Below are positions 1-9,600 of a stretch of 64,000 bases of DNA, one piece after another; the first letter of the stretch is position 1; each line of letters begins with the position of its first letter. A program made the position numbers and the translations under genes. The notes beneath the pieces are model-generated. The model saw only the letters and a program-made list of their open reading frames with translations. It was not told where the DNA came from and did no database searches. The stretch is from UBA2287 sp964479665 (GTDB lineage Bacteria > Bacteroidota > Bacteroidia > Bacteroidales > Tenuifilaceae): assembly GCA_964479665.1 (NCBI GenBank), contig CAYZNN010000010.1:1-64000 (forward strand), given 5' to 3'.

Positions 1-226
1 TTTCTTTTTTCTTGTCCATTTTCATCTTTGTGCGGTGCTATATTTACGCTATTTGAGTAAACCTATATCAGAACAAGTCACTTTTGCCTGCTTGCATCAG
101 CCCCTGCCGGCAATTCCTAATGCGATATTCCATACGTAAAACAAATCTTTTTCAATTTTACCCTTTGCAATCGATTTAAATTCCCATTTTTGTAGTCACA
201 AAATTTAAAACTAAAATCAACTTAAA

Positions 227-1141
227 ATGAAAAAAGCAGCAAATCTTATCCTTTTCCTAGCCCTATCGGTGGGCGTTATGGCCAATCCGTTGACCTTGCG
301 TTTAAACCTTAGCAACGGCCAGGTATACAACTTCCGTACTGAAACCAACCAAACCATTACCCAAACTGTACAGGGAATGCAGCAGGTTACCCAACAGAAC
401 CAGCTGGTTGAGTTCAAAATGGAAGTGCTCGACCGCGATGCAGTTGGTAATTTTGTTACCAACATTGTATATACCCGCTTTGCAGCCAAAATTGTTGCTG
501 CTGGTCAGGAACTCTCGTTCGATTCAGATATTGATAAAACTTCGCAAATGCCCCAGTTTGGTGCGTTTGCTGCCATGATAGGTAAAAGTATGAAGGCTAC
601 CTACTCCCCACTGGGCGATGTGGTGAGCGTTGAGGGCGTTGAGCAACTATTCGAGGAAATTCTAAACTCCGTTTCGGGCGGTAACGAAATGGTGAAACTG
701 CAAATGAAAGCCATGATGGGCGATAACTTTAGTGCCGATGCCATGAAGCAAATGGTAAAGGCTGGCTTGTTCAACTACCCCGAAAAGGCTGTAGCCATTA
801 ACGATACTTGGAGCAGCAGCGAATCGGTTAAGAATATGGTAACCCTCAATGTAATGACCAGCTACACCCTTAAGGAGGCCAATGCCAGCGAAGCAACCAT
901 TGCCCACACGGCAACACTAACCACCCCTCCGGGCTCGAAAATGACCGTAATGGGAACCGAAATGGATGTGGCCATGTTTGGTACCCTGGAGGGCACAAGC
1001 CAAGTGGATTTAAGCAACGGAATGAGCAAAAGTTCGCTAGCTAAACAGAACATAAACGGCTCCATTACAGCCAGCCTTGGTGGCCAAACCATGAACATAC
1101 CCATGACCATTGTAACGGATATAAAGGTTACCCTTTTATAG
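227..1141 (+). CDS. Secreted protein of unknown function, DUF6263-like
   Basis: A 304-residue protein with a clear N-terminal signal peptide: lysines at 3-4, a hydrophobic stretch to about residue 19, and Ala-Asn after it. The mature part starts with an LRLNLSNGQVYNF-type segment and runs as alternating beta-strand-like sequence with Thr- and Gln-rich stretches. This resembles the Bacteroidota family DUF6263, though I assign it from general pattern only. No catalytic motif is visible. It is probably periplasmic or surface exposed. It stands alone, with its own start after an A+T-rich leader, and is followed by an inverted repeat instead of a normal T-tailed terminator. The function is unknown. 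Confidence 0.7.
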   Translation: MKKAANLILFLALSVGVMANPLTLRLNLSNGQVYNFRTETNQTITQTVQGMQQVTQQNQLVEFKMEVLDRDAVGNFVTNIVYTRFAAKIVAAGQELSFDSDIDKTSQMPQFGAFAAMIGKSMKATYSPLGDVVSVEGVEQLFEEILNSVSGGNEMVKLQMKAMMGDNFSADAMKQMVKAGLFNYPEKAVAINDTWSSSESVKNMVTLNVMTSYTLKEANASEATIAHTATLTTPPGSKMTVMGTEMDVAMFGTLEGTSQVDLSNGMSKSSLAKQNINGSITASLGGQTMNIPMTIVTDIKVTLL

Positions 1142-1160
1142 AGCATTTCACCCCCCGATA

Positions 1161-1204
1161 GGGTTCAAAACCCTGTAAGGGGTGGTTTTGAACCCTGTAA
1201 GGGG
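1161..1204. repeat. 12-bp inverted repeat overlapping a 14-nt direct repeat
   Basis: GGGTTCAAAACC at 1161-1172 is the exact reverse complement of GGTTTTGAACCC at 1184-1195, with an 11-nt loop. Overlapping it, AACCCTGTAAGGGG occurs at 1169-1182 and again at 1191-1204. The structure lies just after the stop of the preceding secreted-protein gene. It could act as a terminator-like hairpin, but it has no T-run. It may instead be a small intergenic repeat. Confidence 0.75.
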
Positions 1205-1274
1205 GGTAGAAAAAGCGGAACAATTTTTGACCAAAACGCAAATTCAATTGTTTAAACATAACTTAACATTTGCT

Positions 1275-1307
1275 TTTGCAAGCCAAATTGCCATATATTT
1301 ACCTTTG
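1275..1307 (+). promoter_or_regulatory. Bacteroidota-type promoter for the large T9SS protein gene
   Basis: TTTG at 1275-1278 and TACCTTTG at 1300-1307 are separated by 21 nt. This matches the Bacteroidota primary sigma factor consensus TTTG-N19-21-TAnnTTTG. Transcription would start shortly after 1310, leaving a leader of about 40 nt before the start codon at 1355. Confidence 0.75.
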
Positions 1308-1354
1308 GCAAGAAGCACAAAACCCGATATGTTTAACTTAATAACCAATCGCTT

Positions 1355-4300
1355 ATGAAAATGAAAAATTTACTACGAACAGCGGCTCTAACCGCTGCAA
1401 CCCTGCTGCTGTGGACAACAGTGGGGTGGGGGCAGGCTCTGCTTGTCGAAAACTTTGATTATACCGCAGGAACTAACCTTACAGCAAATGGATGGACAGC
1501 ACATAGTGGTGCAGGTACAGCGCCCATACAAGTTGTCTCACCAGGATTAGTGTATTCTGGATATATGGGATCTGGCGTAGGTCTTGCAGCTGGAGTTAAT
1601 AACAGTGGTGAAGATTCTCATAAATCCTTTACCCAACAAACTGAAGGTGTTGTTTATGCTGCTTTTTTGGTAAAAGTTAATGCTCCGGTTAATGGATATT
1701 TCCTTCACCTTGGCCCTACTACTCCTTCTGGAACCGATTTTCGTTGTAGACTTTTTATAGATGGTGCAGGCCCTTTTAAATTTGGACTTAGTAAAGGATC
1801 AAATACTGCAACTTTATCCGCAACTAATAGTGAGATTGGAACAACTTATTTGGTTGTTATAAAATATTCAATTGTAACTAATGCGTCAAATGACGAAGTT
1901 AGTTTGTTCGTTTTCGATTCAGGAGTTCCAGCTTCTGAGCCTGTTACACCCACAGTAGGTCCATTAACTGATGCAGCAATAACTGATATTAATCCAAACT
2001 CAATTGCATTAAGGCAGTACAACACTTCACAAAGAGTTGTAGTTGACGGCATCCGCATAGCTACCACTTGGGAAGAGGCTGTTAAAGCCGCCGGAGGCGA
2101 CACTACCCCCCCCGTTCCCACCTTTAACCCTGCCAACGGTGCCACCGATGTGGCAATCGATGTGCAGCCTACCATTACATTCAACGAAGCCATTCGCAAT
2201 ACCGACAATAGCGAAATTACCAACGCCAACGTGGCTTCGTTGTTAACATTAACTGATCCATCAAAAGGTGCTGTTCCTTTTACAGCCACCATCGACGGCG
2301 ACAAAAAGGTAATTACCATTACCCCCGATGCTGATTTGGCAAATGAGGTGGAGTACACCGTAAGTGTTGCTCCCGTTGAAGATGCTAGCGATAATGCAAC
2401 GTTACTTCAAACGGCATCGTTCACTACCATTTCCAATACAACCCCTGTAATTACGCTAACCAGCACCCACACCGGACCTTACTATGCCAACGATGAGGTT
2501 ACCGTAACCTGGACCTCGGCAAATATTGAAACAGTATTGGTTCAGGCTTGGGTACCCAGCGAAAATATGTGGCTTACCATGGCTTCTGCAAATGGATCAG
2601 CTGGAACCGCAACGTTTACAATTCCTGCCGATGCACAGTACAGCGCTGCATACAAACTGCGCGTAAAACCATCCGATGCTGAAACCCCCGTTTCCGAAAC
2701 GGGTACCATTATGGTGCGTGCTGTTGCATTGGATTTGGAAACCGTTCGCGGTTATTTGGTAAACGACGAGTTCCGTTACGATGGCACTGCCATTGTTACC
2801 TTTACCCGTCCTGCCGGCGCACCTGGCTACAACCAGAAGTATATTGTAGACGAAACCGCCGGAATGCTTATTCACGACGCTTCAACCGTTATTACCACTC
2901 CCTACGCCATTGGCGATGGTATTAGCGGCTTGGTTGCCCGCAGGTCAGTATTTAACCAGCTGGTGCAAATTGTTCCTTTAGCCGATCCAGGCGCACCCGT
3001 AAGTACCGGAAACCAAATTGTTCCCGAGGTTAAAACGCTTTCCAATATTTCTTCGGCCGATCAGGGCAAACTGGTTTTGGTAAACGGAGTAACCTTCTCT
3101 AATACTGGAAACTTTGCTGCCGGTCAGAATTACACAATTACCGATGCCTCAAAGGCCAGCATGATATACCGTACCCAATTTGCCGAAGCCGACTATATTG
3201 GTCAGCCCATTCCGCAACGACCCATGGATCTGATTATGCTCGTTGGTCAGTTTAACGCTGACCTGCAACTATCGGCTCGTAGCATGGCCGATATGGAGCA
3301 GTATCCTCAGCTTACTGTAATTGCAGGACCCAACGGAACGGTTTCAAATTCATCGGGATACTACCCTGCTGAAACCGAACTCGATATTACGGCATACCCA
3401 GCAGAAGGATACCTTTTCGTAAACTGGACAGATGGCAGCTCGAATGTGGTAAGCACCGATAATCCCTATACTTTCAATATGCCTGCTACCGATTTAACGC
3501 TAATTGGTAATTTCCGGGCGATTGTAGATGGCTCTATCGATCCCAACCAGCTAACATTCTACCATAACTGGGATAATGGTATTTTCACTACTACTATTAC
3601 CTGGGGCGATGCCTCTGAGGTTACTGGAATGTCGTACTGGGATGTTGAAGAAGAAATGTGGGTTCCTTTACCCACCACCATGTGGGAAGTGATTGACGAT
3701 AACGGTGTTACCGCAACGCTGAGTATTGACCTTGCGCAAGCTCCCAATAAGATGCTTAAGAATGCTAAAGCAGATTACGTAATAGGATCGGTTCCTTGGA
3801 GAGTTGAATTCGACTTGGGCGCACCTGCCATGGGCGAAACCCTGCTGACGGTGAAAACCTTCGAAAGAATATTCGAAGTTGTTGATGCCGATTGGCAACC
3901 CATTGAGGGAGCTACCGTTGTAGTTGAGCCCTATTCTGGTAATGGAAACCCAGGTGTGGTTTGGAATGTTATTAATCCTACCACCTTTGAAGTTACAGCT
4001 CGTGGCGATTATTTTGTAACTGTAAGTGCTCCAGGTTTCGAAACCCACATGTTTAGCCTCGAAAATGTTGAGAACGATGGTACAATGACCATTGAACTTA
4101 CTCCCAGCACACCTAACGAGTTCATGGTTACTTTTGAGGTAGTTGACGGTATTAACGGCACAATTAGAGCTTTTGTAAACAGCAGTGAAATTTGGTCGGG
4201 TTGGAACGTATATGCTGGTAGCGATGTGCTTTTTGAGGCATTTCCTTTCTGGGGATTCATGGTGAAGGAGTGGAAGGTGAACGGAACCGTTGTTGATGGT

Positions 4301-6217
4301 TATGTTCTACCAGAATACACTTATTCTAACCTCCAAAGCGATATTCACGTAACAGTAGAATTCGAACCGTTTGTATACCCCGAAATCCAGCCCGAAGAGC
4401 AGTTCTTCAGCATTCTGGATCCTGCCGATGTAGATTTTGAGGTTGTTTGGGGAAGCGAAAGCGAAATAACTGGTATCGATTACTCGTACTGGACCGAGGA
4501 GGATGAGCAGGTGATTGTTCCTCTTGTTGAAGGTGTTGATTACACTCTGGTTGACAATACCCTTACCATTAGCCAAAGCTTTATTGAGGACAACAATCAG
4601 GGAGTTGGCGACTATATGCAGTTCGTTGCCAGGTTTGGAATGGGTTCCGAGGTGTATTTTTATGTAGTTGTTGTTTACTCAACATCTCCAATGCTTATGC
4701 CCTCGGAAGTTGCATACGACCTTACCAACCCCGGCGATGTGTTCACCAATATATTGTATGCCCAAGCTGAAGCCATAACATCCGTTTCGGTAGGTGGAAC
4801 TGAACTGCTTGAGGGCGAAGATTACCATATCGATGGTACCTTCTTATTTGTACATAACAGCTACCTAAGCAGCCCGCTAACCGAGGTTGACGATGTGGTG
4901 GTTATCGATGTTGAATTCGATACCGAAGATGTTGCAACACTTACCATTACTGCCATTGAGAGCGGTGTGGTGAACGCAACAATCGATCCTACATCTGTTA
5001 CCTATTACGTAATGCCCGAGTATCAGGATATTACCATTACTTGGAACGATGCAACAGCCGTTACCGGACTGAATGTGAAGCTGAACTTCGGTTTTGGTTT
5101 CGAGGAGTTCGAGTGGCCATTCTACGATGTAACCGACAATGGCGATGGTACTGCCAACCTGCGTATTTTCTTCGATGAGGTGGAAATGAAAACTTCGAAA
5201 GAGACAACCCACATTACGAATGCATTAGTAACCATTTCGTTCGATGCTGGTGCGCCCTCATACTTATTTATGACCATTGTGGAAACATACTACGATGTGA
5301 TTGTAAATATTAATCCTCAAGAAGCAGGATGGGTATGGGGTGCTCACGACTATCAGGAAGGCGAAACCGTTGAACTAGGTGTAGGCACAAACCCCGGATA
5401 CCGTTTTGTAAACTGGACCGATGAGCAGGGAGTTGTTCTGAGCACCGACCCAGAATACACATTCGTAATGCCAGCTCAGGATGTTGTGCTTAATGCCAAC
5501 TTTGAAATGGTTAAGTATGTAAGCTTCAACGTTTACAATCAATCCAACTCCCATACTATTGGCGATGCCGTAATTACCATTAACGGGGTTCAGTACGAAG
5601 CGGGTAACTATTACATTGCCCTACCTGTTGGTTCGTATACCTACTTTGTAGCTCGCGAGGGATACATAACAGCTACTGGTAATTTCGAGGTAGCTGGTAT
5701 GGATCTGTTCATCAACGTTCCAATGGTTGCTGGTACCAACCCAACCTACACGGTTACCTTTAATGTGGTTGATATCAACAGCAACCCAATAACCGATGCG
5801 GTTGTTACTTTCAACGGGGTTGAAGGTGCGGTTGGCGAGTACACATTCACCGATGTTGAACCCGGTGTTTACAGCTACTCCGTAGCTAAGGATGGCTTTG
5901 TAACTTTTGCTAATTCGGTTACTGTAACCGGCGAGAATGTTACTGTTCCGGTAACTCTCAATTTGGTTAGCATTAATACCAATACGTTTGCAAACTTCAG
6001 CGCATACCCCAATCCGTTCAGTAGCACCATTAACCTGAGCAATCCTTCAGTAGTTAGCAGGGTTGTGGTAACCAATATTATTGGTCAGCGTGTAATGGAT
6101 GTGGCTACCAACGGTGCCAGCAGCATTGAAACCGCAAGTTTACCAGCTGGTGTTTATCTGGTAACCTTCGAAGCTGCCAGCGGCGAGCGTCTCATTCGCA
6201 AAATGATAAAGAAGTAA
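1355..6217 (+). CDS. Giant modular secreted protein with T9SS type A sorting domain
   Basis: 1620 residues. A signal peptide covers about 1-27. Residues about 28-240 resemble a choice-of-anchor/LamG-like domain. About 249-360 is an SbsA-type Ig-like domain (begins DTTPPVPTFNPANGATDV). About 455-650 matches a module also present in the T9SS protein encoded at 6673-9897. InlB-type B-repeat modules lie at about 652-718, 920-1005 and 1311-1385. Up to four related segments starting near 728, 1010, 1110 and 1210 look like X2/Ig-like repeats (ITWxDAxxVTG). Two PEGA or carboxypeptidase-regulatory-like beta domains follow. The last ~75 residues are the sorting domain (SAYPNPFSS, IIGQRV, LPAGVYLVTF, terminal RKMIKK). 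The protein should be exported by Sec, moved across the outer membrane by T9SS and cell-surface attached or released. No enzymatic site is seen; an adhesin or surface-structure role is likely. Base composition changes sharply near nt 2040, at the first domain border. Confidence 0.85.
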   Translation: MKMKNLLRTAALTAATLLLWTTVGWGQALLVENFDYTAGTNLTANGWTAHSGAGTAPIQVVSPGLVYSGYMGSGVGLAAGVNNSGEDSHKSFTQQTEGVVYAAFLVKVNAPVNGYFLHLGPTTPSGTDFRCRLFIDGAGPFKFGLSKGSNTATLSATNSEIGTTYLVVIKYSIVTNASNDEVSLFVFDSGVPASEPVTPTVGPLTDAAITDINPNSIALRQYNTSQRVVVDGIRIATTWEEAVKAAGGDTTPPVPTFNPANGATDVAIDVQPTITFNEAIRNTDNSEITNANVASLLTLTDPSKGAVPFTATIDGDKKVITITPDADLANEVEYTVSVAPVEDASDNATLLQTASFTTISNTTPVITLTSTHTGPYYANDEVTVTWTSANIETVLVQAWVPSENMWLTMASANGSAGTATFTIPADAQYSAAYKLRVKPSDAETPVSETGTIMVRAVALDLETVRGYLVNDEFRYDGTAIVTFTRPAGAPGYNQKYIVDETAGMLIHDASTVITTPYAIGDGISGLVARRSVFNQLVQIVPLADPGAPVSTGNQIVPEVKTLSNISSADQGKLVLVNGVTFSNTGNFAAGQNYTITDASKASMIYRTQFAEADYIGQPIPQRPMDLIMLVGQFNADLQLSARSMADMEQYPQLTVIAGPNGTVSNSSGYYPAETELDITAYPAEGYLFVNWTDGSSNVVSTDNPYTFNMPATDLTLIGNFRAIVDGSIDPNQLTFYHNWDNGIFTTTITWGDASEVTGMSYWDVEEEMWVPLPTTMWEVIDDNGVTATLSIDLAQAPNKMLKNAKADYVIGSVPWRVEFDLGAPAMGETLLTVKTFERIFEVVDADWQPIEGATVVVEPYSGNGNPGVVWNVINPTTFEVTARGDYFVTVSAPGFETHMFSLENVENDGTMTIELTPSTPNEFMVTFEVVDGINGTIRAFVNSSEIWSGWNVYAGSDVLFEAFPFWGFMVKEWKVNGTVVDGYVLPEYTYSNLQSDIHVTVEFEPFVYPEIQPEEQFFSILDPADVDFEVVWGSESEITGIDYSYWTEEDEQVIVPLVEGVDYTLVDNTLTISQSFIEDNNQGVGDYMQFVARFGMGSEVYFYVVVVYSTSPMLMPSEVAYDLTNPGDVFTNILYAQAEAITSVSVGGTELLEGEDYHIDGTFLFVHNSYLSSPLTEVDDVVVIDVEFDTEDVATLTITAIESGVVNATIDPTSVTYYVMPEYQDITITWNDATAVTGLNVKLNFGFGFEEFEWPFYDVTDNGDGTANLRIFFDEVEMKTSKETTHITNALVTISFDAGAPSYLFMTIVETYYDVIVNINPQEAGWVWGAHDYQEGETVELGVGTNPGYRFVNWTDEQGVVLSTDPEYTFVMPAQDVVLNANFEMVKYVSFNVYNQSNSHTIGDAVITINGVQYEAGNYYIALPVGSYTYFVAREGYITATGNFEVAGMDLFINVPMVAGTNPTYTVTFNVVDINSNPITDAVVTFNGVEGAVGEYTFTDVEPGVYSYSVAKDGFVTFANSVTVTGENVTVPVTLNLVSINTNTFANFSAYPNPFSSTINLSNPSVVSRVVVTNIIGQRVMDVATNGASSIETASLPAGVYLVTFEAASGERLIRKMIKK

Positions 6218-6252
6218 ACCAACGATTCCAAATCGTTTTTACTCACAACTAG

Positions 6253-6276
6253 GGCGGCCGCAAGGCCGCCTTTTTT
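6253..6276 (+). terminator. Intrinsic terminator after the large T9SS gene
   Basis: GGCGGCC (6253-6259), GCAA loop, GGCCGCC (6264-6270), then six T. A compact GC stem with a U-tract is a standard Rho-independent terminator. Confidence 0.92.
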
Positions 6277-6350
6277 ATTACCTTTTGATTATTACTTTGC
6301 GTCTTTGCGCCCCCGCCTGCGGCTGGCAGGTTTGCGTGATCCGAGAAACG

Positions 6351-6411
6351 AGAACATTAGAACATTAGAACATTAGAACATTAGAACATTAGAACATTAG
6401 AACATTAGAAC
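6351..6411. repeat. Tandem 8-nt repeat, unit AGAACATT, about 7.6 copies
   Basis: Seven perfect AGAACATT units start at 6351 and recur every 8 nt, followed by a partial unit AGAAC ending at 6411. There is no spacer sequence. A perfect array of this kind is a good candidate for length variation by slippage. Confidence 0.95.
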
Positions 6412-6420
6412 TGATAACCG

Positions 6421-6510
6421 ACCCTTCGGGAGCCTCAGGGCAAGTAACTGACCCTTCGGGAGCCTCATGGCAAGCAACCGACCCTTCGGGAGCCTCAGGG
6501 CACATAACTG
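6421..6510. repeat. Tandem 30-nt repeat, three contiguous copies
   Basis: Units at 6421-6450, 6451-6480 and 6481-6510 each begin ACCCTTCGGGAGCCTCA and end in AACTG or AACCG with a few substitutions. Each unit contains CCUUCGG, which can form a UUCG tetraloop hairpin. Copies abut directly, so this is not a CRISPR. The apparent reading frame on the minus strand is only the repeat read as Pro-Glu-Ala-Pro-Glu-Gly. Confidence 0.93.
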
Positions 6511-6672
6511 ATAACTGAGAACAGATAACAGAGAACTGAGAACAATCAACCATATTTTCCCCCCAAAACTTGCCCTTCCCCATTTTTTAAACTATATTGT
6601 AACCCATTTTCCTCAATTTTTTAAACATAAAAAGTGAGTTAATTTGCACATTACTAATTAAATACACAAACT

Positions 6673-9600
6673 ATGAGACTCAGAAATTTACTGAAAGTTT
6701 TTACTTTACTAGCTGCTTTTGCTTTTTCCCATAATGGGTTTGGGCAAACTGTAGTTGTTACTTCTAGGCCTTCGCACATCGACATCTCTTCGGCTACCAA
6801 CGAGAGTGCCGTTTTAATGACCATATCAGGCTATCCTCAGGATGATGCTAGGTACAGATTATATAATGGTTTAAACCAGTATAACTGCTGGAATACTGCA
6901 ACTAGCACTTATGTCACTTCAAATTCCTACGCAAGTGGTCCCCAGGTACCTGGTACACCCTCTTCTTCTACTACTTTTTGGATTGCTTTTGAAATTGGTA
7001 CCAATTTAACAACCAGTGCCAGCTACCGCGATAGGTTGGGTACTGCATATACTGCAAATTACCAAACCCTCGCTCTACCCGCTGCAACAGCAATTACCAA
7101 TCCGGTTACAATAACCAAAGCCGATGTAAATTTCACAACGTGGAACACCTTTTCTGAAAAATATGTTGTTTTAGGTTACGATCAGGCTGAAGGAGGAACT
7201 CTTATTGCCGCAACTTCAACCGCTCTTACAACCGGTGCTTTTTCTTTAAAAATCCCCGATGGAGTTCCCATTCACAGAATTGAAGTTAGAACATTATTGA
7301 ATGTTCTGGTTGAATCGGTAACGGGTACCTGGCCTGCAACCAATTCGGTTTTTACACCTGTTATTACTCCAGGTTCCAATACTTTTTATACTCCTTATGT
7401 AGCAAATGTTACTATAACTTCGGGAACCGATGGCGCAGCCATTTACTATACCCTTAATGGCGACGAGCCCACCGAGAGTTCAACGCTATACGAGGGCCCT
7501 ATTGCCATTTCGAGCACTACCACGCTAAAGGCCCGTGGCTTTAAGGCGGGTCTCGATCCAAGCACCATTGCTACTGCCGTTTACACCTTCAACGACCCCG
7601 ATTTCACAGCTTCGTCAATTGCCGAGCTGCGCAGCTACGATGCCGATAATATCACCATTTACCGTTTAACTTCAGAAGCCATTGTTGCCTACGCACGAGT
7701 TGCCCGTGGTCAAAAGTACATTCAGGATGCTACTGCCTCAATCCTAATCGACGATAATGAAGGTAAGATTACTACTCCCATTGTTGCTGGCGACGGAATT
7801 ACCGGTGTTACCGGAAAACTTTCGAGTTTCAACGGAATGCTTCAATTTATACCCGTACAGGATGCCGGAGCACCCACCTCTACCGGAAATGAAATAGTAG
7901 TTGTTGAAAAAACATTAGCTTCGCTAACAGAGGGCGACCAAGCTAAACTGATTCGTGTACCCCAATTAACGTTCAACGCAACGGGCAACTTTAGCATTGC
8001 CACCGATTTCGACATTAGCGACCCCTCGGGTGCTGCCAAATTCCGTACTACCTTCTCGGAGTCCGACTATATTGGCGATCCTATTCCCACCGAAACGCTC
8101 AAGCATCTTGTTGCTTTTGTAAATTACGACAACGCTGCGGGTTACCGTTTGGTTGCGCGCAACTGGGCCGATTTTGTTTTCGTTGGAACCGATGCAACCC
8201 TTGCTACCTTTAAATTGGGTGGTGTTGAAACCATTAATATGTTAAACGTTGAGGTGAACAACCCCGAAACCGACCCGGGTGCCACGCTTTTTGTTCCAAA
8301 CCTCGAAGGTTTTGAAGGCATTGTTGCCACACCAACCGATGCTTATGCCACTCGCGTGGTTAAATTCAACGGAACCGTTGTTGAAGAGGCCAACCTGGCA
8401 GGCCAAACCTTTGCTCACGATGATGTTGTTGTAGTTACTGTAACTGCCGAAGATGGTGAAACCATTAAGCATTACAAGGTAACCATAAGCAGCAACGCTA
8501 GCGATGAGGCCGAAATTATCAGCTTCACGCTTCCCAATATGGCTGCCGATGCCGTTATCGACTCTGAAGAAGGAACCGTAACTGTTGAGGTTCTTTACGG
8601 AACTGATATAACCAGCATTATTCCAACCATTGTTGTTTCCAACGGTGCAACCATCGATCCAGCTTCGGGAGTTGCCCAAAACTTTACAGATCCTGTGGTA
8701 TACACGGTAACCGCTGAGAATACTACAACAACAAAGGAGTGGACTGTTAACGTAACCGTTCTTCCAGCCAGCAGCGCTGCCGAAATTGTTACTTTCAGTC
8801 TTGCGGCCCAGGCTGCACCTGCAGTAATTAGCTCCGAATTGGCAACCGTTAGCATTTCGGTGGTGTACGGAACCAGTTTAACCTCGTTGGCACCAACCAT
8901 TACCGTTTCGCCATTTGCCAGCATTCTACCAGCTTCTGGAGCTTCGCAAAACTTCTCGACACCGGTTCAGTACACTGTAACCGCACAGGATGGAACACCC
9001 AAGGTTTGGACCGTTACCGTAACAGTTAACGAACCCGTATTAACCTCAATATACGACATTCAGTACACTACCGCTTCGCCAGCCGACAGCCCTTACAAAG
9101 AGCAGGTTGTGTTTACTTCGGGTATTGTAACCGCATGGCATTATGCTTGGGAAGGTAGCCCTGCAGTTCAGGTTTACAAGGGTTATTTCATGCAGGACGG
9201 CGATGGCCCCTGGAATGGAATCCGTGTTTACAACACCAACACTACCACTCGCCCCAACGTAGGCGATAGGGTTCGTATTAAGGGAACAGTTAAGGAGCAG
9301 TTCAACAATACCGAAATTAACTCGGTAACTGCCGAAACGGTTATTCTTTCAACCGGAAATACATTACCAGCTCCTTCGGTAACTACAACTCTCGATGCTA
9401 ACACCGAGAAGTGGGAGGGTGTTTTGGTTCGCGTAATAAATGCAAACTGCACCGACGCTAGCGCAGGTTTCGGTATGGCTACCGTAAACGATGGTTCGGG
9501 TCAAATTCAAATTGACGACGATATATATAAGCACACCTTTACTCAGGGAACAGCTTACAACATTACCGGTGTAGTTTACTATAGCTTCAACGAGCAAAAA

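Larger units (their letters stand above)
6277..6672. other. Intergenic region filled with low-complexity and tandem repeats
   Basis: About 400 bp without a convincing gene. It holds a CCTGC-ggctg-GCAGG inverted repeat (6316-6330), two tandem arrays described separately, and degenerate GATAAC/GAGAAC repeats (about 6505-6550). An A+T-rich stretch then leads to the next start codon. TTAATTTG at 6639-6646 is one base off the TAnnTTTG promoter element and may drive the next gene. Confidence 0.7.

Noticed and set aside
1..25. Possible start of a leftward gene (minus-strand ATG at 25, reading MKMDKKKE)
   Set aside because: Only eight codons lie inside the window and no family can be seen, so a gene cannot be supported.
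6421..6510. CRISPR-like repeats
   Set aside because: The 30-nt units abut with no spacers and there are no cas genes, so this is a plain tandem repeat.
6389..6583. Minus-strand 64-codon frame over the tandem repeats
   Set aside because: Its sequence is the 30-nt repeat read as Pro-Glu-Ala-Pro-Glu-Gly plus the degenerate tract read as QLSVI-like words; it is a low-complexity shadow.
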